Positions 43,810-56,371 of a DNA stretch of 64,000 bases are shown here, one piece after another. Source of the stretch: Rachicladosporium sp. CCFEE 5018 (lineage: Eukaryota; Ascomycota; Dothideomycetes; Cladosporiales; Cladosporiaceae); the NCBI GenBank assembly GCA_002077045.2, contig KZ111140.1:835049-899048 (forward strand). Reading direction: 5' to 3'. Each line of letters begins with the position of its first letter. Position 1 is the stretch's first letter. Position numbers and translations under genes: made by a program. The notes below the pieces were generated by a model. It was given only the letters and a program-made list of their open reading frames with translations, was not told where the DNA came from and made no database searches.

Positions 43810-44889
43810 CTAAAGTTGCCCAGCAGTGTTGAAATCCTTCAACGCCTCCGCAACACGCTTCGTCATCGTCTTCTCGCCCTCACGCACCCACACGCGCGGG
43901 TCGTAGTACTTCTTATTGGGCTTATCAGCGCCATCCGGGTTGCCGACCTGCGTGCTAACATAGTCCTTCTTCTTGATCATGTAGTCGCGGATGCCCTCAG
44001 TGTAAGCATACTGCAGATCAGTATCGAGATTGACCTTGACAACACCATACGAGATGGCGTCGAGGAACTCTTGCTTGGAGGAGCCGGAGCCGCCGTGGAA
44101 GACGAGGAAGACGGGCTTCTCCTCCTTGAGACCCTCCTTCTCGGCGACGTATTTCTGGTGCTTGGAGAGGAGCTCGGGGTGGAGCTTCACGTTTCCGGGC
44201 TTGTACACGCCGTGGACGTTGCCGAAACCGGCTGCGATGGAGAAGTAGGGAGATACTGGGGAGAGAGTCTTGTAGATCTCGTGGATGTCCTCGGGCTGAG
44301 TGTAGAGGGAGTTGTTGTCGACGTCCTCGTTGTTCACACCATCCTCCTCACCACCGGTGATCCCGATCTCCATCTCGAGCCACTGCTTCATGGGCGCCGC
44401 GCGCTCAAGGTACTTCTTCGTGGTGGAGATGTTGTAGTCTACGGACTCCTCGGAGAGATCGATCATGTGGGAGCTGAACAGCGGCTCGCCGGTCTGCTTG
44501 AACCACTTCTCATCGGCATCAAGCATGCCATCCAACCACGGGAGGAGCTTCTTCGCGCAGTGATCGGTGTGGAGCACGACGGGGATGCCATAGGCTGGTG
44601 CGACGGCACGGATGTAGTGTGCTGCTGCCACGGCGCCGGCGATGGACGCGGATTGGTCCTTGTTGTCGACGCCTTTGCCGGCGAAGTAGGCGGCGCCGCC
44701 TTGCGACATTTGCAGGATGATGGGCGACTTGGCATCGCGGGCTGCTTCGAGGGAGGCGACGACGGTGGAGGAGCTGGTGACGTTTATGGCGGGGATGGCG
44801 AAGGTCTTTTCTTGGGCGTACTTGAAGAGAGCCTTGACATCGTCGCCGTAGATGACGCCGGACTTGCGGGAGAGCACGCCTGTGGCCAT
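43810..44889 (-). CDS. FBA1: Fructose-bisphosphate aldolase, class II (block B)
   Basis: The 359 residues in a single exon differ visibly from block A at only one position (Gly for Asn in EKEGLKEE). Catalytic and zinc-binding residues (Asp109, His110, GNVHG, FHGGSGSS) are unchanged. The convergent spacer to PFK-2 is 294 bp (293 in block A). Confidence 0.97.
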   Translation of the reverse strand: MATGVLSRKSGVIYGDDVKALFKYAQEKTFAIPAINVTSSSTVVASLEAARDAKSPIILQMSQGGAAYFAGKGVDNKDQSASIAGAVAAAHYIRAVAPAYGIPVVLHTDHCAKKLLPWLDGMLDADEKWFKQTGEPLFSSHMIDLSEESVDYNISTTKKYLERAAPMKQWLEMEIGITGGEEDGVNNEDVDNNSLYTQPEDIHEIYKTLSPVSPYFSIAAGFGNVHGVYKPGNVKLHPELLSKHQKYVAEKEGLKEEKPVFLVFHGGSGSSKQEFLDAISYGVVKVNLDTDLQYAYTEGIRDYMIKKKDYVSTQVGNPDGADKPNKKYYDPRVWVREGEKTMTKRVAEALKDFNTAGQL

Positions 44890-45797
44890 GATTGCTGTGT
44901 TGCTTTGTTGGAATGAGGGGTTTGTCTAGAAGGAATCTGGAAACTGGTCTTGCTTAAGGTGGACGAGAAAAGAAGCTGTAGAATCTACTGCAGTTGTTGA
45001 GGTATTGGTTGCTGGCTCGGGTGCCGTTGGTCAATGGGAGGGCCGAGCCTGAGGTCATATTTTGTTATGTGTACCGAGGGTGGGGTCGTACCTTCCCTGC
45101 CCCTCCTCTCGCTGGCCTCCGATTGACCCCGAGACTCGGGTATCGCAGGGCCTGGGGATGATTTCCTTACCAAAGCCGCGGCCTTCATGATTCAGTCATC
45201 GATCCGTGAGATGCTAGTAACTTGTGAATCGCAGTTGTCCTTCAACCTCACTGCGTAGTGCATGCTACCGTGCTCCTAACATTTCGCGGAGTCCTGTCAT
45301 AGCTCCATCCACTCTCAACGCAGCATAGGGCCGAATGCACGTTTGATCTCACGGACAAACAAGCGTGGCTTGGACCAGGGATGGCCAGCCTGCAGAGAGA
45401 TAGCTGGCTCTGTGAATGACATAGCCATGTGTTGTAAACTTCGCGCTGTTGGCGATATGAGTCGAGGGTTCGCGACTGTCAAAGTCTTTGGTGAGAGCCT
45501 CGCGTCTCAGTAAACCGCTCGTGACGGTGAGCTGCATGAAGCATCATGATTTTTCGCGGGCATCGTAAGTAGAGCGCTACAAGTACCTTCATGGGAGGGA
45601 GCATGGAAGGGTTATGGACGTGGTCAGGCACCAGGGCGTACTGGAATTAGGAGCCTGAGATCTCAGGCTCATCATCGGAGCGTAGGTTTCTCCGTACCCG
45701 GCGCGTTGCAAGCTCACGTCGACCAGATTTGTTCGAGACATCCAGAGAGATACCAGTGTGACTTATCGTCGCTGCACCTGACTGTCAAACACCCACA
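44890..45797. promoter_or_regulatory. Divergent promoter FBA1 / PRP19 (block B)
   Basis: These 908 bp carry the conserved FBA1-proximal third with the CCG-N5-CGG palindrome. The PRP19-proximal part has small indels. No gene is supported. Confidence 0.55.
45128..45140. promoter_or_regulatory. CCG-N5-CGG palindrome upstream of FBA1 (block B)
   Basis: This is the same 13-bp perfect inverted repeat as at 14433-14445, about 240 bp before the aldolase ATG, with substitutions on either side but none inside. Confidence 0.35.
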
Positions 45798-47396
45798 ATG
45801 CTTTGCGCAAGTGAGTTGCAATGTGTCTCCTTCTAGTCTCCAACTTCGCTAATCCTCTCGCAGTCTCTGGCGAATCACCGCAACAGCCTGTGGCTTCGCG
45901 CAAGTCGGGTCAGTCGCTCTCCTTTCCTGGAGTATCGGACGCACATAGCTGACAACCGGAACAGGCAACGTCTTCGAGAGACGCCTCATTGAAGCATATT
46001 TATCCGAGAACGGCACCGATCCAGTCAATGGCGAGGAGCTCACCACCGATGATCTGATCGAGCTGAAGCAAGCGCGTGGTGTGAAGCCGAGACCCCCGAC
46101 TCTTACATCGATACCGGCACTGTTGTCGACCTTCCAGAACGAATGGGATGCAATCATTCTCGAGACCTTCCAGTTGCAGCAACAGCTGGCAGAGACGAGG
46201 CAGGAGTTGAGCACTGCCTTGTTCTACAACGATTCGGCGCAGAGGGTGATTTCGCGATTGCAAAAGGAGAGGGACGATGCGCGCGATGCACTGTCGAGAG
46301 TCACAGTCAGTGGGACGAATGGCATGAATGGAACGCACGGCGACGCAATGCAGGTGGATGAGCAGCGACTGTCAGAGTCGGTACTTGCAAGAATAGAAGC
46401 CACGCAACAGAAACTGTCCGCCACACGCCGCAAGCGACCAGTACCGGCAGAGTGGGCAACAGGAGAGACGATCGCAACGTACGAAGTCAAGGAGACGATC
46501 GAGAGCTCGTTCACAGGAGCAAAGGCGCTTGCTGTCGATTTCAGCGGTGACTTCTTCCTTTGCGGTGACTCGGACGGTGGCATGGGTATCTATGATCTCA
46601 AAAATGGCTCGTTCAGCACGAAGAGCAATCTTGGCGCTGGCGCCGTCCTCGACGGGACGTGGGTGCGTGACAAGACGGCAGTTGCGACGTCCAGTGGTGC
46701 AGTGGTGCTGGCGCTAGAGGGCTCGGCGGAGCAAAAGTGGCATCAACATGCTGGAGCTGCTACGGCGGTTGCGGCGCACCCGTGTGGTGATATCTTGGCT
46801 TCTGTTGGTGTCGATAAGAGCTATGTACTGTATGATGTTCAGCGCGGTTCGGTGCTCACGCAAGTGTACACAGACTCAGGTACGATGAACCACGGACTAT
46901 ACTTTATTCAGCACTGACATATTTCGCAGAGCTTACAACAGTGACCTTCCACCCGGACGGGCATCTCCTTGCATTAGGTACATCTTCCGGCAGCATAAAG
47001 CTCTACGACGTCAAGACCTCCCAGATCGCCCACACCTTTCCAGCCGCTGCCAACGCACCCATCTCATCCCTCTCATTCTCAGAGAATGGCACTTGGCTCG
47101 CGTCGGCATACGGCGGCCAGACTAGCGTCACGATCTGGGATCTCAGAAAACTCAGCCAGCTCACCTCACTGGAGATCGGCACTGCAGTCTCGGGCATCGC
47201 TTGGGACTACACTGGACAGTACTTGGCAGCCTGTGGAGCAGGTGCTGTGGTAGTGAGTGCGTATGACAAGAAGGCGAAGGCTTGGTCAGAGCCCTTGCGG
47301 AAGGCTGTCAACGCTGTGGATGTGCAGTGGGGCGCTAACGCGCAGAGTCTGGTAGCGCTGACGAACGAGGGCGCGGTTGATGTATTGAGAGCATGA
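45798..47396 (+). CDS. PRP19: Pre-mRNA-processing factor 19 (block B)
   Basis: Exons are 45798-45810, 45864-45908, 45965-46879 and 46930-47396, 479 residues. The U-box is unchanged. Substitutions cluster in the linker and coiled-coil region (Gly for Ala in KQARGVK, Gln for Lys in FQLQQQL, Phe for Tyr in TALFYND, Arg for Gly in DEQRLSE, Ala for Val in AEWATGE). A few more lie in the propeller (GAATAVAA, DVQRGSV, SAYGGQTSVTIWD). It has more protein change than CDC48 or FBA1 but an intact fold. Confidence 0.95.
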
Positions 47397-48035
47397 GCTC
47401 AGGCAGACGAGCGCTGCAGTATGGTGTAAGGGAAGGGTGTAAACAGTATTGTAACAAAATGCATGAGCTCTCTCGGAGATAGGAGGGTGAAAGCCGAGCT
47501 CGTTGCCACTTTCACTACGACTATTTTACTATGCTCGCAGTCTGCTTCTCGCTATGACTGCACGAGAGATAGGTCAGGAACAACAAGATTTTCACTTCTG
47601 CTTCCTCACAATCCATCGCATGAATCGCATATCTTTATCACACCTTCGTGGCGCCTTCCTCTGATCACAAGCCAAGCGCGCATGGACGCCCTCGGCAGCG
47701 CTACGTCAACCCACCAGTCCACGACCACACTCCGACTCGACACCTCTCATTCATACACAACCTGCACTCTGCCTGCCGATGGGCACAGTGCTACGCCAAC
47801 AGGAGCATACGCATTCGCTTAGCTCAGCTTCTGGAATCTGGCGGGCTGGTCAGCAGAAAGGCACACGAATATGTTCGGGAGTGGCGCTTCCACTCACCGA
47901 GCGAGCATAAAGGTAAGAGGTGTTATACTTTGATGGGCACATGTGAACATCGCGCCCCTCTCTTTCGCAGATCTACTGCTGGATAGAGGAGAACTGAAAA
48001 TCTTTCTCGTATCTGCAACTTCCTACTGACACGAT
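47397..48035. other. PRP19 3' flank and conserved leader of the RING gene (block B)
   Basis: This contains the block B partner (about 47661-47912) of the nearly invariant 252-bp segment, followed by the 58-nt intron 47913-47970 (GTAAGA...CGCAG). Flanking bases on both sides are much less conserved. Confidence 0.5.
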
Positions 48036-49743
48036 ATGGCTGAACAGCACCCATTTACTATGCCCGCCCACCGCCGGGAGCCCTCTGTGGAGCTCGGGAG
48101 CGCTGATAGAAGGGAATTGGAGAGGTCACATGGGAGTTACGGGGGATTTAGGGACCTATTTCACCCGACAAACCATTCGCCGCCACCGTTTCCGAGAGAA
48201 AGGGAAGAAGATCACGATGACTTTGCTGGAAGGAGGTGGATAGATGAGAGGAGACCTCAGAGAGAGCTTCCGAGAAGGTATCCTGGTGACGGGTTCGATT
48301 TCAGACGACCGGTCATGAGTAATGCGGAACGTGGGAGGGAGGGGAGGGAAGAGCGCCATGAACGAGAGGACGCGAGGAGAGGGGCGGAGAGGGTCGATCT
48401 GGACGGAGATGAGGAGCTGCCAGACGTTTGGAACCGTGCGGAGGACGATACAGGTCTTGAGGAGGAGCAGATACATGCGGCTATGATCGCATCTCGTGAT
48501 GAGAGGGTACATGCGGAGCCACGTGCCCGAGCGCAGCGACTGCCACATTACAGCAACGCCATCATTGATCTCGTGAGCGACGATGAAGACGACAACGCAC
48601 AGCCGCCACCCCAACCGCAGCAAACAGAGCCAAGGCAATGGCGGCCTCAATACGACCCAGCACATCACCCTCGAACATCTGCTCTCAGACATCCACGACT
48701 CGTTCGCCAAGCAACACCAGCTCCTATGGAGTTCTTCGATCTCGAATTCCTGGGCTCAAACCCCATAACCCGCCAGAGTACGCCTGCCACCATGGCCACG
48801 GCAGGCAGTACCAGAGTGCCTACAAACCCTACCATCGATCTCACAGCCGAGGACGAAGACGAAGACGCCGATCTCTTCATCACTGAGACACGTCCCGCTC
48901 GTCCAGGCATCAACAACGCTCGCCCCGACATCATTCACCCCGATGCTGGTGCTCGCGATGACGACGAGGAACTAGAAGAGATCAACTACGGCGGCCCCCT
49001 CGCCCGCCTCGCAGGTCTCGTCCGAGCTCGCGCTCCTGCCGGCTACCCCGGCCGCCTAATCCGCGCCTTCCAACACGCCCAAGCAAACGATGGCAACGAA
49101 GTCGCACGCATGCTACCGGAGCTTCGAGAAAACTACCACGGTCACCATGATCACCTGCATCAGAGACAAGAACTAGCACGTGCCCGCGCGAACAGACTTC
49201 ATCGTCATAGGCAAATTGTTGCGCAGCGGCCTCAAAACTACCAGCCCTACCCTGGAATGCATAATCTGGTTGGACCTGGACCAATGCCTGATATCGCAGG
49301 TATGCCTGGGATGATGGATTACGGCAATGCGGCTTTTGATCTTGGATTGCAACCTAGGCAGCCTTCACCCACTTATGAGGCGCCGAAGCAGGCTGAGAAG
49401 GGGTTCACGATGAGTCCGGGGGAAGAGGAGATTGTCGTTTGTCCGAATTGCGGCGACGAGCTAGCCGTGGCAGGTGATGGAGAGAAGGGGCAGGTCTGGG
49501 TCATTAGGGGGTGTGGTCACGTGGGTCATGACCTTTGCTATATCTCGACGGATCATATACTGACTTACATCACAGGCATACTGCGGCACTTGCATGGCTA
49601 ATCGCAATAAGGGCGGGAGTCGCAAGGGCAAAGCGAGGATTACGGATCCGTCGCCGACTCTGCCGTTCAAGAGTTGTGTGGTTGAAGACTGCAAGCGGAA
49701 GGTCACGACTAAGGATGTGATTCATGTGTACATGAGCAGCTAG
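48036..49743 (+). CDS. RING-like protein with SUMO-interacting motifs (block B)
   Basis: Exons 48036-49520 and 49576-49743 encode 550 residues. The SUMO-interacting-like motifs (AIIDLVSDDE, TIDLTAEDEDED, DLFITE) and all C-terminal cysteines are conserved. Between them and the N-terminus (about residues 100-165) the two copies differ sharply and by small in-frame indels. The intron donor is GTGGGT instead of GTAAGT, a weaker consensus that might lower splicing of the exon carrying the end of the zinc motif. Confidence 0.75.
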
Positions 49744-50111
49744 TAGGTGGCTCGTCAGTCGCGCAGGAAAGGTACGATGTGGGCTGCATGACTGGTTGGC
49801 GATGTTGCTCTTCTGGGGCTATGGCGGCGCGGTGTTCTGGAGGCTTGCTTCCTGTGCTGCATTTCTAGCGTAATTGAATGCTGCGACGACCGCTGCGACG
49901 AATTCAGCAATGACAATTGATTAGCTCGCTGTGCTTTTCATCGTGTGTGCTGCTCGCGTTAGCCGCCGTCTGGTATGCCTTTGACAATCCTACCCCTCCG
50001 CCGGACAAACATCCTCCCCCAGCACCAAGCTTCACTTCACAAAAAGTTAGCAGCCTCGACACCTCAACCTTTTCTCTCCTCGTTCATACCCCATCCAGCA
50101 GCCAACCCACA
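49744..50111. other. Intergenic between RING gene and PHS1 (block B)
   Basis: These 368 bp are 18 bp shorter than in block A. No gene is supported; the distal part is the PHS1 promoter. Confidence 0.45.
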
Positions 50112-50995
50112 ATGTCCACCCCCTCCAACGCCCAGCTTCCACCTCCCACCCACAAACACCCACCCCGCTCCTCATCGAAATCGGGCTCCACGATTCCCAT
50201 TCTCAAGCCTACAAAGACCCCAAGCTCCGCTTCCAATGGCTACCTAATCCTCTACAACGCCGTCTCAGCTGCGTTATGGGCGAATATATTGACGCAGGTG
50301 CTTGTGCTTGCGCTGGGGGAGGGTTTTGCAGGGGTGTTTGAGGGGCTGGACGAGTTTGTGAGGACTGTGCAGACGTTGGCGGGGATGGAGATCGTGCATA
50401 GCGCAATAGGTACGTAACAATACCTTGCTCTCTGGACTGGAAGTACGAATGGGAAAGGAGGCTGTGTTGGAGGGCATGTAGCAGAGAGCATGCGGACTAA
50501 CAGGACTGTACAGGACTGGTACGGGCACCGCTCCTTACGACTATCATGCAAGTCGCATCCCGCTTCCTCCTTGTCTGGGGCATTGCGTTCTTCTTCCCTG
50601 GGAGCACTGCCTCGTCGCCGGCCTACACTACCATGCTGCTTGCCTGGAGCCTTACAGAAGTCATTCGGTACTCGTACTTCGTGATCAACCTCACGTATGG
50701 CTACGTGCCTGACGCGATCACCTGGCTACGATACAATACGTTCTTGGTGCTGTATCCGCTTGGCATCAGCAGTGAGTGTTGGCTAGTGTACAGAGCTATG
50801 GGACAGGCTGGTAAGGCAGGAGGAGAAGGCGCATTTGGGGGCAATGCGGCGGTGTGGTGGGGATTGGTCGGCGTGCTGGCGGTATATGTACCGGGGAGCT
50901 GGGTGCTGTTCACGCATATGCTGGGACAGAGGACCAAGGTCATGAAGACGTTGAAGACAACGCGTCAAAAGAATGAGAGCAAGAAGCAATCATAG
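50112..50995 (+). CDS. PHS1: Very-long-chain 3-hydroxyacyl-CoA dehydratase (block B)
   Basis: Exons 50112-50409 and 50514-50995 give 259 residues. The intron is 104 nt against 73 nt in block A, the largest intron-length difference among the shared genes. Catalytic Tyr180 and Glu187 and the KKQS ER-retrieval end are intact. The N-terminal tail differs (MSTPSNAQLPP) and the cytosolic loop after YRAM is changed (GQAGKAGGEGAFGGNAAV). Confidence 0.94.
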
Positions 50996-51128
50996 GCACT
51001 TCGAATAGCGTATATGATAATGTACATATCCATGACATGGCCTGTCCTATCTTCCTTCCTGCTCGTAATGTTCATGTACTCGTATGTCGCCCAGCGCTGT
51101 CCATCCTCCGATCAGACAAACTTCCAGC

Positions 51129-51773
51129 TCATCGATTTCCCTTCCAGACCTCCCACCCCATCTCCCTCTCCCCCAACACATACTCTCCCCCACCCACATC
51201 CTCGTCGCCGATATCCCTCATCATCTGCCTCTCCAACCACTCCGCATATCCTCTCCCAACACTCCCTCCGACCCTCGCCCTCCCCACCCCTCTAACCCCC
51301 TCAAACAGCCCCAGAACTCTGTAATCGCAGCTATCATACATACTCTGAAACACCTCAATCTCCAACTCCTCGACGCCCGTGAAAGCTTTCCTCGCGTCTT
51401 CGGCCGTGAACCGTGGATCTGTATCCAACCGCACGAGCAGATGGAAGCGCTTGATCAACGGCAGTAAACGCGGATGTCGCACGGACGGTAGGGTGCGTCG
51501 CGGGGGGCCGAACGAGAGGATGAATGAGGGGTGTGAGGCTAGGAGCGAGACATCTGCTGAGAAGATGTTGGAGCCGTAAAGGATCGGAGTGCCGAGGGTG
51601 TTGAGGCGGTGGGAGGTCAGGAGGACGTTGGCGCAGAAGCGGGAGGGCGGACCAGGGGGCGTGAGGGCAGTTGGGGGAGGGACGGGGTGGTGCAGGAGGT
51701 AGAGGAGGATTTGGTTCAGGAGCTCGGCCGGGAGGAGGAGTAGTCGGCTGGTGGGAGTATCGGAGGAAGCCAT
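51129..51773 (-). CDS. F-box-like protein (block B)
   Basis: The 214 residues have the same start and stop as block A. Changes are few and mostly conservative (Ser for Val at residue 4, Pro for Leu in VPPPTALTPPG, Ser for Cys in YGSNIF, Arg for Gly in EWLERQMM). The F-box-like helices are unchanged, supporting a real protein-coding gene in both copies. Confidence 0.7.
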   Translation of the reverse strand: MASSDTPTSRLLLLPAELLNQILLYLLHHPVPPPTALTPPGPPSRFCANVLLTSHRLNTLGTPILYGSNIFSADVSLLASHPSFILSFGPPRRTLPSVRHPRLLPLIKRFHLLVRLDTDPRFTAEDARKAFTGVEELEIEVFQSMYDSCDYRVLGLFEGVRGVGRARVGGSVGRGYAEWLERQMMRDIGDEDVGGGEYVLGEREMGWEVWKGNR

Positions 51774-52582
51774 GTGATAGGATGATAATTAATTGGGAGT
51801 AGACGATCGAAGGCGATCTACGCCTGCTAGAGGTCCTGTCTACATGGTCACATGTATCTACTGTGTCGATGTTTCGATGAGCATTGGAGCTGCTATCGTT
51901 CGCTATGTCGTTATCAAACCTTATCGGCCGAGCGGCGGAGCATGATGTATCAAGACTCGGTGAGGAACGACATTGTCAACGGGAGCCAACTTATAAGCTG
52001 TTATCGCGCATGTAGGACCGACGCCTGAGTTTGCGCAAGGTGTGTAAACGTGGTAATAGGTCAGTGGCTTGGGCGCGGTCAATAGACCCCGTCAAGACAG
52101 CACGTTGAGCTTGTTCGGTTGCTCTACCTCTTGCTCCACCTATAACACCAAGTCCCGTCCGTTTCCAGAACGCGGCGTGAACCCCCTCTCCACGCCTCCA
52201 GTAACCTCTTCGTCACTCTCGTCCCTACTCAACTATCCAACAACCACATTCTCCTTGCACCTGCGCCAGGAAAGCAGGGTATCAAAGCACAACGCCATCA
52301 CACCCCAGCAGAACATAACACCTCCCACCCAGCCCAAGATAGCCGATAAACGAGCTTTCGTTCTCCGCACATTGTTTCATTATTGCCCCCAGTCCCCGCC
52401 GTGGACTTCTCACGCTCGCTCAGCGGCGGATTATACGCCTAAGTTGTTTGGTGTTACTAAAGATTATGTGTCGAACATGCGGTCGAAGGGAAGTATTGCG
52501 GTAGTGTAGTCAAATTGGCTGAAAGGACGCTTCATGGTCGCAGAAAAAGCAGTGGAAGTAACATCCTGAAGCAACGGCTGGC
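51774..52582. other. Intergenic, F-box promoter and homeobox 3' flank (block B)
   Basis: These 809 bp carry the same conserved islands as 21076-21886. A plus-strand ORF at 52069-52509 is not preserved in block A, so I call no gene. Confidence 0.45.
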
Positions 52583-54808
52583 TTAGTGCTGGCTAATCGA
52601 GTTCGGGTCGATGAACATGCCCATGTTCTGCATGTCGATCTGCTCCTGCGTGGGCGAATCGTGCTTCTGCGGACTGGGGTGGTAGCTCTGCTGTCCCTCG
52701 GGCACATGGTGCATGGGCGACGGACTTTGGAAGACGTTCGAATCCTGGTAGAGCAAGCCGCCGTTCTTCGGGCTCTGAAAGTGCATTGCCTGCTCTCGCG
52801 GCATCTGAGAAGGCGTATCGAAAGACACGCCGCTGTCCTGATGTTGTTGACCAGGCGTGTGCGAGGGGAACGACATCGAGCCGTCCTGGGGCTGGTGCGG
52901 TGGACTTTGGTAGTCGCCTGTGCCGTCGGCGATCCGGTAAGGGATATTCAGATCACCGTGTGATGTCGAAGGGGGCGGCATCTCGAATGTGAAGCCTCCA
53001 TCCGGCATCGGAGAGTGGAATTCGTCATTCATTGGACTTCTGAAGGGAAGTGCCATTTGTTTGTTGAAAGAATCCGACAAGTATGTGCCCTCGTCATTGA
53101 GCTGTGAGTTGTCGCCAGGTGTGCCGAAGAGGTCAGCACTCTGACTTCGTCCCATACCGCTGAGTGGTGGCGAGTGGTCTGCAATTGCAGGGTCGCCATA
53201 GCCCATCGAGAGCGGTGTGTTGCTCGTGCCGATCATGGCTCCCGGGTCGACTGCAAGATAGCTGTTGTTGTGTGGCGTGCTGAACTGCACTGGATGCATT
53301 GGCTCTGATGAGGGCGCGGAGGCGAAGAACGCAGGCGTACCAAAGTCACTCGGCGAATTCAGTGTCGTTGCTGACATCGGACCGGCAAAGCGGAAATCCA
53401 TGCCATAGTTCGCTGAAGTGTCGATACTCAAACTGCCAGTTGGCGCAAAGTTCTGTGCATGCTGGTACTGGGGTTGAGGCGCAAAGATGGCCGGATCTTG
53501 CATATGTAATGGCGCGGCATGTCCTTCGTGCTGTATCATGAAGGATGGCATAGGCTGTCGGATCATCGAGAAGTCGATGGCGGCAGGCACAGATCGACTG
53601 CGCTGCCGCTTGTGTCCTCTAGGCGCTGGCGGACCCATCAAGCCCATGTTGGGCTCGTGCGGGAACAGGTTCATAGGGTTATGCGGGTGCACCAGGTGGT
53701 TCGGCTGACTTGCAGGTCGATGAACGATTGGCGACACAGGCGCAGATGCGATACCGAACAGGTTGTGGTCGAAGACAGCGTGTCTGTTCTGATACGCTTC
53801 AAGCGATACGAGCTTCGCGAGTTGGCCACTGAGGGTCTTCGATGGTCCACCTAGATGATGTACCATCACCTGGCTGGCCTGCTGCTCTTCTGTAAAGTCG
53901 CCACACTCGTAGAAGCCTCCGCTCCCAGAGCTGTCCATGTAAAACTTGGGTGGTCTCGTGAGCTCAACGACCAAACCACCAGTCCTCTGCGAAGCACCCT
54001 CTGCTGCGGCCTGCACATCACCTTGGTCGAGTGTGATGTTCTTGATCCACGAGAAGGGATATTCGATCTTGTACCCGGCTGAATCGTTATTGATGTAGTA
54101 CGTTACGCAACCTTTCTCGGGCGAGTAGAAGATGACCAAGTCCATGCTACTCTGACCAACGCGCCGCCATGTGCCGATTGACAGTGACCTACACTGAAAA
54201 TGTTGTATGACGGTCTTGCCAGCGCCAGGATCTGTGTTAAGGACAAGACCAGCCCCGTACGGGCTGAAGCCAGGACCAACGCGTCCCATCATGCTACCCA
54301 TCATCCCTTTGCTGGGTCCGTACGCTTGCATCGCCAAGTACTGTCGCATGGAGTCCGGTATACTGTCGCAGTCTTCGCCGCTCTCGATACTTCGTTTGGC
54401 TATGTTCTTGATTTTGGCTCGTCTGGAAGTACCGTTAGTGACCGTACTTGGATGTTCGAAGTATGCCCAAGCCTACCTATTCTGGAACCAAATCTGTACA
54501 GATCGCTCGGTCATGTTGATGTCCGATGCTATCCTCTCCCGTACCAACGCAGTCGGTGTTGGGTTCTTGTTGAACTCAATCTCCAGCGTCATAAGCTGCT
54601 CCTGTGTTGCTCTTTGTCGCTTCTGATTCTTTTGCTGTTGAGTCAGGGTACTCTTCCTTGGCGGTCTGCGCGCGGCAGCGGCAGCACTGCTGGCCGAGGA
54701 TCCATAGGATGATGGTGGCAGCATCGATGGCTTGTCATCCTCGATGGGAGAGTCCGATAAGAGGTCCTCAGAGTGGTATTGCTCGGGCGGGAGCATGACG
54801 TCCGCCAT
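52583..54808 (-). CDS. Homeobox transcription factor (block B)
   Basis: Exons are 54808-54477 and 54422-52583, 723 residues. The homeodomain differs only by Glu for Asp in ATQEQLM. Elsewhere the changes are mild: EQYHSED and SSYGSS in the N-terminal tail, Ala for Pro in SPYGAGL, SWIKNI for AWIKNL, HEPN for HDPN, Gly for Ser in DGGFTF, and Phe for Leu in NVFQSP. The splice positions are identical. Confidence 0.9.
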
Positions 54809-56371
54809 TCTGGCAGCTGTTGCCAATGCTGTGGTCGTGGTGATCGTGGAGTATCCTCTGATTAGGACCGCGTTGCGTCGTTATGTATACGTGAGATTCT
54901 GTTGAGCAGTGGTCCCTCGTCAGGCCTGATACTGTGGCAGGCCGAGTAGTCAGGGTAATCTGAGTTCGAGTTCTAGGCAGGGCGTAGCCCCTGGGTGCGA
55001 TCAACAGTCGCGCCTTCCCCGTCAATTTAACGAGTAATCTCCGTGTCGTGCTGACTGGATAGCCAATATGTCGACAAAGAAGTCCAAGCCTCTGCCGGAG
55101 GGGTGAAGACTCGGTGCCGGAAGGAGTGAACGGCAGCCAACAATGAAAGTGAAGAGCCCTGAAAGGGAAGTGAGTGGGTAAAGAATGACTAGAGCGACTA
55201 CCGCAACCTGAGAGAGTGAAGGTATGCAGAGCGCGGGCAGCGATGTCAACAACGACGTAGGGCGGTGGAGGGGGAGGAGAAATGAGCGACGGGGTGGGAT
55301 GGATGGGGGATGTGAGAGAACTGCAATCTCGAGAGGTGAGCACAGGGGAAAGCGCGATCGTGATGCCGAAAGCGGCTTAGCTTATCGAGGCCTGTGCTCT
55401 TCGACGCGCTTGGGAATCCGCTTGTTGGTTTCGGTCGGTTTTGGGGCTACGGGATGTTTGGTTCTGTATGCGCGGCAATATATAACCTGGTCCATGGCCG
55501 TGTCAGCGGCTGCAGTATCCAGGAGATCAACGATGTTGCTATACTGCTCATCGGCATCGCTGCCCTTGCCCGCGATGTCTGGAGGCGACAGCGCCATAAG
55601 ACTTGGCCCTTCGCCAAACAACAACGGCGTCTCGCTAGACTGCTTCGGCGCCAGGGATCCCATCGCCCGCCGTTGACATCTGCGACATGCATGACCTGAA
55701 CGCCACAGCCCAAGTGTTGGAGCACTCGGCACGCCCGTCTCGCCGGCTAAACTCTCCGATTCCCATCGACCAACAAGCTGCATCGCCAACACGCGAGGTC
55801 CACGACCTGAGCATCGCACACATGCACCACAACCCGCTCCTGCAGGTACCCTTCCAAAATCGCGAGCTGAGTGGACAAAAGTCTCCTATCGTGGAACCGC
55901 TTATGCAGGAACGCGTTCGAGCTGCAGCGTGGCGCTTAACGTTCGCCCGAAGCCGCACCTTGTTGTCAGACGGGCACGTGAAGTGCGACTTCGCGAGTAG
56001 CGGGGCGGTCGTGAAGCAGACCGGAGGTTTGCGAGTGACTTCATGGCCGTGCTTTGATCGTTCCGCTGTCTTGCGTGGCTGACTCGATCAGATTGACGCG
56101 AGGATGTGCGTCGATCCTCTCATTTGAGGTGTGACGACGAGGCCGGTGCAGGGCTGAAGAAGACGTCGCCTGTCTCACTGCTCGAAACGATCATGTCGTC
56201 GACTGATATCGTCCGTCATCACATGATAGCCCTTCCAAACAGAGCAGTGGTAAGATGAATACTATAGAATGTCCGATATGCATGTACGCTAATATGCAGA
56301 TATGTCCTACGGCCCCTGGCCACCACACTTCCTCCCAACTCCACACTGCAAGAAGACTTCACTCCTACACA
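54809..56371. other. Homeobox upstream region and POL3 3' flank (block B)
   Basis: These 1563 bp correspond to 1709 bp in block A. The leader (to about 55380) and the 55480-55860 part align well. From about 56130 to 56350 the sequence is unrelated to block A. Confidence 0.5.
55382..55783 (-). CDS. Candidate small ORF upstream of the homeobox gene (block B)
   Basis: The 133-residue frame from the ATG at 55783 is the partner of 24550-25077. The shared part differs by four amino acids in the compared 200 bp (Ser for Phe, Asp for Gly, Val for Ile, Met for Ile). A short insertion near 55386-55396 ends the frame at HRPR. No domain is recognised. Confidence 0.3.
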   Translation of the reverse strand: MQLVGRWESESLAGETGVPSAPTLGLWRSGHACRRCQRRAMGSLAPKQSSETPLLFGEGPSLMALSPPDIAGKGSDADEQYSNIVDLLDTAAADTAMDQVIYCRAYRTKHPVAPKPTETNKRIPKRVEEHRPR

